The notes beneath the pieces are model-generated. The model ran no database searches and was not told the DNA's origin. It was given only the letters and a program-made list of their open reading frames with translations. 64,000 bases of DNA from Ignavibacteria bacterium. GTDB taxonomy: Bacteria > Bacteroidota > Ignavibacteria > Kapaibacteriales > Kapaibacteriaceae. The stretch is from assembly GCA_016873895.1 (NCBI GenBank), contig VGVV01000002.1, positions 164,188 through 228,187 on the forward strand, given 5' to 3'. The position numbers and the translations under genes are program-made. Of the stretch, positions 57,668 to 64,000 are shown one piece after another (the stretch's first letter is position 1; every line of letters begins with the position of its first letter).

Positions 57668-59577
57668 CTCCCTTGGAGCTTTGCTGCGTACTGGATTTCG
57701 TACAGACGAGAATACACGCCACCCAGAGCAAGCAGCTCTGCATGTGTCCCACGCTCCACGATGCGCCCCTGGTCGAATACGAAGATTCTATCAGCGTTGA
57801 TAATCGTTGAGAGTCTGTGTGCAACAATTATTGCCGTTCTGCCTTGTAGCGCATCATCTATTGCAGTCTGCACAGCCCTCTCTGATTCTGTGTCTAGGGC
57901 CGATGTGGCTTCGTCAAACAACAAGATTGAAGGTTCGCGAAAAAGTGCTCTTGCAATGGCAAGTCGTTGGCGCTGTCCACCGGATAGCCGTGTTCCGCGA
58001 TCACCAACAATAGTATTATACCCGTCAGGAAGTTGCTCAATAAACCCATCGGCATGAGCAATCCGGGCCGCCGATGTGATTCGAGCCATGTCTGCAGAAT
58101 CATCACCTAGGCTGATATTGTTTGCTACACTGTCGTGGAACAACAGTGCCTCTTGCGAGACAACTCCAAAGAGACGACGATACTGGTCAAGATCTACAGC
58201 GCGAATATCTTGTCCGAACACACGCACAGTGCCGCGCTGAGGATCGTAAAACCGCAATACAACATCGAGCATTGTTGACTTGCCGCTACCTGACGAACCC
58301 ACGAAAGCAACCTTTTCACCGGCGTTTATGGTAAAGGAGATGTCTTGTAGTACAGGCAGCTCGTCGTAGGCAAATGAAAGGTTCTCGACGGCAAGCACCT
58401 GCTGATTGGCCGTTACGTGATCCGAGCCGGAGGTGATTGTAGGGAGTGTATCAAGCACTGCAGCAACGTTTGCACCTGCAGCAATACCGCGTTGCATACC
58501 TGCAATGGTATTTGCCATAACGCTAATGGGCTGCATTAATCCGAAGAGCAGAAAGAGAAACGTCATCAAATTTGACGGTGTAATTACTCCTGCTGCGCTG
58601 TCTTGGCTTCCGACATAAAACACCGTAACGAGTGCAAGGATCCCGAACGTATCATTAACCACCGGTATCAGCCCCATAACCCTGGTGTTACGAACAGCCC
58701 TGCGCACGTAAGCCGAGGACTGATCTAGGAAACGGCGCACAATAAACGACTCAATGTTCATTGCCTTGACTACGCGAATGCCAAGGACAGTTTCTTGCAA
58801 TGTAGACGTGAAATCTGCCTGCGCTGCTTGTAGCCGAGCACCATATGTACGCAGCAGGCGCGTGGCTACACGCATGAGTATGAGCCCAAGACTTGCAACT
58901 CCTACAGATAGCAACATGAGCTTCGGGCTGATCATAAACAGCAGGCCAATGTAAATGGCTACCGTTGATGCCTCGCGCCATAGGGTTGTAATGGAGTTGA
59001 TAGTGGCATGGTTAAGAATGCCGATGTCGTTTGTTAGCAGCGAAATGATCTCGCCAGCTTTACGCTTGCTAAAAAAGTCTAAAGACTGTTTCGTAAGGTG
59101 CAGAAACAAAGCGTCTCTAATGCGCTTCATCACCCCTTCTTCAAGTCTTGTTGTTAGTATTGAACTGACGTACTTCGTAATTCCTCTGATAACGAAGAGC
59201 AGGAGCAAGACCAGCGATATATTCCGCAGTGCGCTACTCTTATCGGCACCTTCTACGATCGAAGCAACGAACTGATCGAATGCAGCCTTTAGGCCATGTA
59301 TAGGAGCAGAAGCCTTTGCTGACGGTGCTGTTGGTGAAGAGCCAAAAAGGGTACGGAAAATAGGCTCAACCACAGCTAGGATGAGAGCGTTTGACACAGA
59401 AAACAGAACATTGGCTATAGTAGACAATGCCACCAGCTTCCATGCTGGGCGCACAAAGGGCAACATTTTTAATGCCAATTGGCGGACAGAATATGAACTG
59501 CTATGTTTCACGGAGGTACGGCTTGACGAATGTTCTGGTGTGTCAGTGTTTGAGTGATTGTTGGTATTCACGCGCAT
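57664..59577 (-). CDS. MsbA-like ABC exporter (fused TM and ATPase)
   Basis: The 637-residue half-transporter has an N-terminal six-helix membrane domain (about 50-330) and a C-terminal ATPase with Walker A (FVGSSGSGKSTML), signature LSGGQRQRLAIARA, Walker B ILLFDEATSALD and H-loop VAHRLSTI. Dimers of this type export lipids, such as lipid A by MsbA, or drugs and peptides. I start at ATG 59577, 35 bases inside the end of the upstream amidase gene; a TTG at 59598 is possible. The N-terminus is hydrophilic and Ser/Asn/Thr-rich for about 45 residues before the first helix. It is convergent with the GT39-like gene, overlapping it by 4 bases. Confidence 0.92.
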   Translation of the reverse strand: MRVNTNNHSNTDTPEHSSSRTSVKHSSSYSVRQLALKMLPFVRPAWKLVALSTIANVLFSVSNALILAVVEPIFRTLFGSSPTAPSAKASAPIHGLKAAFDQFVASIVEGADKSSALRNISLVLLLLFVIRGITKYVSSILTTRLEEGVMKRIRDALFLHLTKQSLDFFSKRKAGEIISLLTNDIGILNHATINSITTLWREASTVAIYIGLLFMISPKLMLLSVGVASLGLILMRVATRLLRTYGARLQAAQADFTSTLQETVLGIRVVKAMNIESFIVRRFLDQSSAYVRRAVRNTRVMGLIPVVNDTFGILALVTVFYVGSQDSAAGVITPSNLMTFLFLLFGLMQPISVMANTIAGMQRGIAAGANVAAVLDTLPTITSGSDHVTANQQVLAVENLSFAYDELPVLQDISFTINAGEKVAFVGSSGSGKSTMLDVVLRFYDPQRGTVRVFGQDIRAVDLDQYRRLFGVVSQEALLFHDSVANNISLGDDSADMARITSAARIAHADGFIEQLPDGYNTIVGDRGTRLSGGQRQRLAIARALFREPSILLFDEATSALDTESERAVQTAIDDALQGRTAIIVAHRLSTIINADRIFVFDQGRIVERGTHAELLALGGVYSRLYEIQYAAKLQGS

Positions 59578-60739
59578 AGGCTTGAATGGCCTTTGCAAGC
59601 CCTTGAGCTATCGCGGTTTGACCGCTTGCGGATGCAAGATACGCGGCATCCTTTGTGTTAGAAAGGAATCCGGTCTCTACAAGCACATTTGGCATGGATG
59701 CTCCGACAAGCACAAAAAAACCTGCTTGGCTTACGCCTCGATCCGTTAGCGAGCCACCTGAAGTCATCTCTTTCTGAATCTTGACAGCAAACGTCTCGCT
59801 GAGTTTAACAAAGCTACGTTGAGCCATAGTTGCCACAATGATTTGGTCCTCAGTCATGCCTTCATAACGGCGTTTAGCTTTTTCGAAACTGACTGAAGCA
59901 TTTTCTCGCTGTGCCACGCGAGCTGCATCGTCGTTTCGTCCTGGGCGGAGTATATAGGTCTCGCAACCATGGGCAGGGTGGGGCTTTGTTGGCATACTGT
60001 TGCAGTGTATGCTCACGAAGAGCTTCCCTCCAGCTGCATTGGCTATCTCTGTTCTGCGATACAGTTCGATAAAGACATCCGTTTCGCGGGTCATAACAAC
60101 TTTGGTGGTAGGCAAAGCCTTCTTGAGAATGTCTCGAAGCTTGCGCCCGATGGCTAGCACAACATTCTTTTCGTATGCTCCATTGACACCTTCAGCACCG
60201 GCATCTTGTCCACCGTGTCCTGGGTCGATAACGATTACATCTAAACTCCACGGCCCCTTGGAAGCCAACGTGTTGGCTGGTGGGGTAGCAGCATCCTTCT
60301 GACTGCTCTTCGATGTTGCCGTGTAGGAAATCTCCTTTGGGCTGATGCGTTTTGCGATGATTGTGTCGAATGTAGACACGATTGTAATCACGCACTCAGA
60401 AGCTCGATTGTCCCATTTGAATGCCAGCTTGCTGTTCATAGTCGCATAATCAATGGCATTATCTATAATGCGGGCCTTTGTAATGCGCAGTATCCATCCC
60501 TTTGCTGTGCGTTCAAGAGCACTGTGCATTGAGATAGGCGTACTACTGGCTAGCGATAGTGTGGATTCTGAAGCCCGATGGGTAAGAGAAACCTGAGTAA
60601 TGTCGGCAGGCTGCTCACCTGCTAGCCGAAACCCAGACAATATAGTGATTGCGGCCAGGGTTGATAGCGCAATGTAAATGACTTGTTTTCGTACGAAGAT
60701 CAACGTTGAGTCCGAGTCGGGGTTAACTTTGCTGCTCAA
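59543..60739 (-). CDS. N-acetylmuramoyl-L-alanine amidase (Amidase_3)
   Basis: This cell-wall hydrolase cuts the bond between N-acetylmuramic acid and the L-alanine of the peptide. The protein has a membrane anchor or signal helix near its N-terminus (YIALSTLAAITILSGF), a variable region, then an Amidase_3 domain with zinc ligands in VIDPGHGGQDAGAEG, YEKNVVLAIG, VSIHCNSMP and the catalytic VLVETGFLSN. The start is uncertain: TTG 60739 (398 residues) overlaps a promoter box, while TTG 60703 (386 residues) leaves a short leader with a GGA-type site and a clean signal segment. No ATG fits. The gene overlaps the ABC exporter start by 35 bases. Confidence 0.93.
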   Translation of the reverse strand: MSSKVNPDSDSTLIFVRKQVIYIALSTLAAITILSGFRLAGEQPADITQVSLTHRASESTLSLASSTPISMHSALERTAKGWILRITKARIIDNAIDYATMNSKLAFKWDNRASECVITIVSTFDTIIAKRISPKEISYTATSKSSQKDAATPPANTLASKGPWSLDVIVIDPGHGGQDAGAEGVNGAYEKNVVLAIGRKLRDILKKALPTTKVVMTRETDVFIELYRRTEIANAAGGKLFVSIHCNSMPTKPHPAHGCETYILRPGRNDDAARVAQRENASVSFEKAKRRYEGMTEDQIIVATMAQRSFVKLSETFAVKIQKEMTSGGSLTDRGVSQAGFFVLVGASMPNVLVETGFLSNTKDAAYLASASGQTAIAQGLAKAIQAYAREYQQSLKH

Positions 60740-60744
60740 ACATA
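60737..60744 (-). promoter_or_regulatory. Candidate -7 promoter box for the amidase gene
   Basis: On the minus strand TATGTTTG fits TAnnTTTG. Its position overlaps the TTG at 60739, which argues for a downstream start codon (TTG 60703). Confidence 0.4.
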
Positions 60745-60756
60745 CTACGACAACTC

Positions 60757-62172
60757 ATGCGCAAGACTCTCGTTGGCCAAGAAATGGAATTAACCATTGA
60801 TGCACTCGGATTTGAAGGAATTGCAGTAGGCAGAATTGATAGTCACGTCCATTTTGTCAAGGGCGCACTACCCGGAGAGCGAGTGCGGGCTCGAATCGTT
60901 GGCAAGAAGAAAAAACATGTGATTGCTGAAACCATTGAGGTGCTCGAAGTATCGCCGCAGAGAAGCGTGCCCCCTTGCGAGCATTTCGGCGTTTGTGGTG
61001 GCTGTTCATGGCAACATCTGGCCTATGAGCACCAAGTGCAGTGGAAGAGGCAGCATGTTGTTGACTCATTTGAGAGGTTGGCACGGATTCCTGTTGATAC
61101 CATCGATCAAACATTGGCATCTCCGACACCATTAGGGTATCGTAATAAAATGGAGTTTTCTTTCGCAGGCTCTGCCTGGCTAACCCGTCAGGAGATTGAC
61201 ACAGGAAACGAATACATCCGAGATTTTGCTTTGGGGCTTCATGTTCCCGGGAGATTCGACAAAGTCCGAAACATAGAACGATGTCTGCTCCAGTCAGACA
61301 TGGCAGGCGTGGTTCTCGCACACACGCATGCCTGTAGAAGAGCAAATCTGGTGCCTGCCTATCATCAGCGCGCTCACGAGGGTTTCCTTCGGCATTTGGT
61401 GATTCGCACAAGTGCCGCAACAGGTCAGGTAATGACGATGCTGATAACAACAACGCCAAATACTGATGCTGAACTGAAATTTGTTGAGCAGTGGCTAGAA
61501 GTATTCAATAGTCTGCCGGCTGAGTCTACCTGTATCCACGCAATCAACGACACCTGGTCTCCTGTGGCCATAGGTGAGATACATACATGTATGGGGCCGG
61601 GACACATCGAAGAAGTATCTGATGGGATTCGTTACAGAATCAGCCCCTTTTCATTCTTTCAGACCAACACTGTGCAGCTTCCCAATCTGGTAGATAAAGC
61701 AATGCAGGGGGCTGGCATCACCGCTGATAGTGTCGTTTGGGATCTCTACTGCGGGACAGGAACGCTTACGTTACCTGCTGCGCGCAGGGCAAAGCATGTT
61801 ATTGGTGCTGAGTTAGTCGAGAGTTCCATTGCTGATGCTCGTGCAAATGCCGATCGCAACGGGATTGCCAATGTAGAATTTCATGTGGTAGACCTGCATC
61901 ATCAAGCTGCTCTTGAACAACTGCGCACCTTTTCAGCACCCGACGTTGTGATTGTAGACCCCCCAAGAAATGGTATGCACGAGCAAGTTGTCAAGCATCT
62001 GTTGGCAGTGGGTGCTCCACGTACCGTCTATGTGAGTTGTAATCCTGCTACCTTGGCACGAGACTGTGCAATTCTGCATGAGGTATACGATGTGCGACTT
62101 GTTACTCCGGTTGACATGTTCCCACAGACGTATCATGTCGAGGCGGTGGCTGTGCTAGAGCGCAGAGCATAG
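60757..62172 (+). CDS. 23S rRNA (uracil-5-)-methyltransferase, RlmD/TrmA family
   Basis: The 471-residue enzyme has an N-terminal TRAM domain (LTIDALGFEGIAVGRIDSHV and PGERVRARIVGKKKKHVI), an Fe-S site (PPCEHFGVCGGCSWQH), then a methyltransferase core with PFSFFQTNTVQLPNLVDKA, VWDLYCGTGTLTLPAARRAK, VIVDPPRNGMHEQV and the catalytic cysteine in VYVSCNPATLARDC. This makes m5U in 23S rRNA (RlmD/RlmC) or in tRNA. Several family members are equally possible, so no symbol is given. It begins ATG 60757, divergent from the amidase gene, with 17 bases between the two. Confidence 0.93.
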   Translation: MRKTLVGQEMELTIDALGFEGIAVGRIDSHVHFVKGALPGERVRARIVGKKKKHVIAETIEVLEVSPQRSVPPCEHFGVCGGCSWQHLAYEHQVQWKRQHVVDSFERLARIPVDTIDQTLASPTPLGYRNKMEFSFAGSAWLTRQEIDTGNEYIRDFALGLHVPGRFDKVRNIERCLLQSDMAGVVLAHTHACRRANLVPAYHQRAHEGFLRHLVIRTSAATGQVMTMLITTTPNTDAELKFVEQWLEVFNSLPAESTCIHAINDTWSPVAIGEIHTCMGPGHIEEVSDGIRYRISPFSFFQTNTVQLPNLVDKAMQGAGITADSVVWDLYCGTGTLTLPAARRAKHVIGAELVESSIADARANADRNGIANVEFHVVDLHHQAALEQLRTFSAPDVVIVDPPRNGMHEQVVKHLLAVGAPRTVYVSCNPATLARDCAILHEVYDVRLVTPVDMFPQTYHVEAVAVLERRA

Positions 62173-62191
62173 ATGGTTGTGATGCCGCAGT

Positions 62192-64000
62192 CTAGTTTGC
62201 CGATGAGAGCATAACTGTGCACGATGCAACACCGCTTTGGGTGATCATGCGTATGATGTAGATGCCAGGTGAGACTGTTGGCATACTGCAGGTAACCTCA
62301 TACTCCCCAGCATCAACGTAAAGCTCCTGATACAGCACGCCGATGCTTCTGCCTTGCACGTCCAAGAGATCAATTGTTACACCTGAAGAAGCATGGAGTA
62401 CGAAGCGGAGATCGCGTGCACCTGTTGCAATGATCGAACCTTGTGCAGGTTCAATAATCTCGTCCTGTGTGGGTTTAAGAACGCTAGTGCCAACATTGAA
62501 TCCTAGTCGTTTAGCTTCACTGCGAAGACTTCCCATGCCACGTTGAACTTGACTTTGTGTGGTGCCTGCCACAAGTGCAAAGCACACCTCGAGTGTTGAG
62601 TCTGGCAGAAGTTTCATCGGTCCAGCTCCGACGATCGCCGAAACATCAGTGACCCTTGACTTTGGTCGGCGGATACCCCCAGTCATAACGTACCATTTCT
62701 CAGAGCGCAGAAACTCATCATAGATACTCGGGCAGTCACTAGACCCCTCATTATCCATTGCAAATCCATTCACAGCTAGAGGGGAAATCATTGCAAGGCC
62801 AATATGTGGCAACGAATCATGCACAGTATTTGAAATGTACATGAGTTGATTATTCGCATCCCACACACATTGATCATTTGCTCCAGCATCGCCAATGTCA
62901 AAATCAAAGAACTGCGAAACATGTAAGTCACTGAATGCAGAATCGGTAATGTTGGTGACACGCAAAACAACGAGAAGCGTGTTCTTTGTTGAGTCTCCGT
63001 TGAGGGCAATAACATTGCTGCGAACCTGAATCCCCAATGGGTAGAAATCGCCCGTATCGTCGTACCCACATCGTACGCGCAGACCCGAAGGAATGCTGTC
63101 GCTGCGCACAATGGCATTCTCGAAGCTGGAAAACGATGTTTCCTTCTGTGATGTTTCGAAACCTCGAGCGGCATTGGGAAGCTTGTCTGGCCCTGTCCCA
63201 ATCAGGGTAGCCCCCTCGAAGAGAATATTGTCGAAGTCTCGGTATCGCAATCCAACACCCTGTATGTTGGTCGAGTAGTCATTGAAGCCAATATTGCCAG
63301 TGGAGTTGACGGTAACTGTTATGTCGTTTCCCGCAATAGTTCTGTACGTGGGATTAACAATCGTCTGCAGTGATGACATTGTAATAAATGTTTGCCGCTC
63401 GAACACCGAGGTGAGAAGTCGAAGTTGAGCATCTCCTGGGATTTGAGGTGGCAGAACAACTCGAAAGGCCGAAGCAAGTAAGCGGCTTTCGCCAGATTCA
63501 AGGGGGCCGGCAGAGATTGAAGAGTCCAAGAGCACGGTGCCTGATGGTGCATCAGCAATAGCGAATTGAATTATGCAGTCCTTCAATGGCTGAAGTGTAT
63601 TCAGAATTGTTATATCTACGAGCAACGTGTCGGATGACTCAAAGACTGAGTCGGCATCAGCATCTGAAAACCTGTATGATGATACCGTTGCCCATGAGCG
63701 TTGTTCTCCAGAGACAGCAGCAGCTGCATCTACTCGGCCGCTGCCGATTAGACCTCGCAGTCCTCGATTGATGCTATCGATGGAAACACATGAGGCTTGT
63801 AGTGTAGCATGAACCTGAGCTGGAGTATAGTCGGGATGAATCTGCCGGACCATTGCAGCGATTGCAGCCACAACTGGTGAAGCCATCGATGTGCCATCGT
63901 AGGCTTCATAGCGGTCTATGGGTACTGTTGAAACGATCGACACACCAGGTGCGCAAACATCAACGCTTGCATTGATGTTCGAAAACGAGGCAACGCGATC
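62192..64000 (-). CDS. Subtilisin-like (S8) serine protease with T9SS signal, C-terminal part
   Basis: The frame is open to the right edge, so the N-terminus is outside the window; 602 residues are visible. The start of the visible part reads RVASFSNINASVDVCAPGV, the conserved subtilase segment before the catalytic serine, which lies in DGTSMASPVVAAIAAMV (about residue 38). Past the catalytic domain come long beta-rich repeats (VTNITDSAFSDLHVSQFFDF, for example), and a C-terminal T9SS type A signal with DLLDVQGRSIGVLYQELY and VSPGIYIIRMI. Asp and His of the triad must lie in the missing part. The enzyme is a likely secreted surface protease. An internal start is not needed. Confidence 0.88.
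   Translation of the reverse strand, partial: DRVASFSNINASVDVCAPGVSIVSTVPIDRYEAYDGTSMASPVVAAIAAMVRQIHPDYTPAQVHATLQASCVSIDSINRGLRGLIGSGRVDAAAAVSGEQRSWATVSSYRFSDADADSVFESSDTLLVDITILNTLQPLKDCIIQFAIADAPSGTVLLDSSISAGPLESGESRLLASAFRVVLPPQIPGDAQLRLLTSVFERQTFITMSSLQTIVNPTYRTIAGNDITVTVNSTGNIGFNDYSTNIQGVGLRYRDFDNILFEGATLIGTGPDKLPNAARGFETSQKETSFSSFENAIVRSDSIPSGLRVRCGYDDTGDFYPLGIQVRSNVIALNGDSTKNTLLVVLRVTNITDSAFSDLHVSQFFDFDIGDAGANDQCVWDANNQLMYISNTVHDSLPHIGLAMISPLAVNGFAMDNEGSSDCPSIYDEFLRSEKWYVMTGGIRRPKSRVTDVSAIVGAGPMKLLPDSTLEVCFALVAGTTQSQVQRGMGSLRSEAKRLGFNVGTSVLKPTQDEIIEPAQGSIIATGARDLRFVLHASSGVTIDLLDVQGRSIGVLYQELYVDAGEYEVTCSMPTVSPGIYIIRMITQSGVASCTVMLSSAN

Noticed and set aside
60857-61459. 200-residue open frame on the minus strand
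   Set aside because: It lies wholly inside the RlmD-type methyltransferase gene, whose motifs are clear, and it has no recognisable domain.
1349-61649. AAGGGGCT as a ribosome-binding site
   Set aside because: Most copies lie inside genes far from start codons and on both strands.

Overview
This 64 kb window is one densely coded bacterial chromosome segment. It has about 50 protein genes, no gene-free stretch over about 150 bases, and no rRNA, tRNA, CRISPR array or insertion sequence that I could find. Several signs point to the Bacteroidota/Chlorobiota side of the tree, most like Ignavibacteria or Candidatus Kapabacteria: secreted proteins ending in type IX secretion (T9SS) C-terminal signals, SBBP beta-propeller proteins with the N-terminal 'NVGQ' domain, a B. 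subtilis/Bacteroides-type succinate dehydrogenase (C-A-B), a SUF system, and TAnnTTTG promoter boxes. The taxon is an inference from gene content; there is no rRNA to test it.

Layout. 1-5215 (minus): the edge of an exported protein and a 1665-aa T9SS-type surface protein. 5291-7571 (plus): two overlapping membrane genes that look like divergent GldL and GldM, the T9SS motor. 7587-9478 (minus): ABC ATPase and MltG. 9574-12964 (plus): sdhCAB. 13048-13758 (minus): pdxJ. 13886-23350 (plus): three tandem SBBP/Ig/T9SS paralogues, the middle one broken by a one-base frameshift. 23447-32137 (plus): sufBCDS, sufE, a SufT-like gene, a PaaE-like reductase, an Rrf2 regulator, sufA, superoxide dismutase and a LON-domain protein. 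32127-32726 (minus): pth. 32827-38816 (plus): nuoM, nuoN, a T9SS-type protein and a beta-barrel protein; then a DUF1573 protein to 39697. 39758-42443 (minus): an FN3-like protein, a putative metalloprotease and an ABC ATPase. 42490-44754 (plus): a TonB-dependent receptor. 44751-50376 (minus): panD, a GlmU-like pyrophosphorylase, methylmalonyl-CoA epimerase, gpmA and an exported TldD/TldE-like pair. 50451-50783 (plus) and 50795-51250 (minus): an AtuA-like small protein and a lipoprotein. 51321-57667 (plus): kynureninase, rlmB, lysS, an M50 protease and a GT39-like protein. 57664-60739 (minus): an MsbA-like ABC exporter and a cell-wall amidase. 60757-62172 (plus): a TrmA/RlmD-type methyltransferase. 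62192-64000 (minus): a subtilase cut by the window edge.

How they fit together. Two themes dominate: Fe-S and respiratory metabolism (suf cluster, complex II, NuoM/N, SOD), and a secreted surface programme (at least six likely T9SS substrates plus a possible T9SS motor pair). Most neighbouring genes overlap by ATGA or similar, so translational coupling is the rule.

Items most worth checking: the GldL/GldM-like pair; the frameshift at a G-run near 18044; a strongly over-represented octamer, AAGGGGCT, seen 26 times where about 2 are expected; TAnnTTTG boxes ending 4-6 bases before an ATG, which imply leaderless mRNAs; and an exported TldD/TldE-like pair in which one partner has lost the HExxxH motif.
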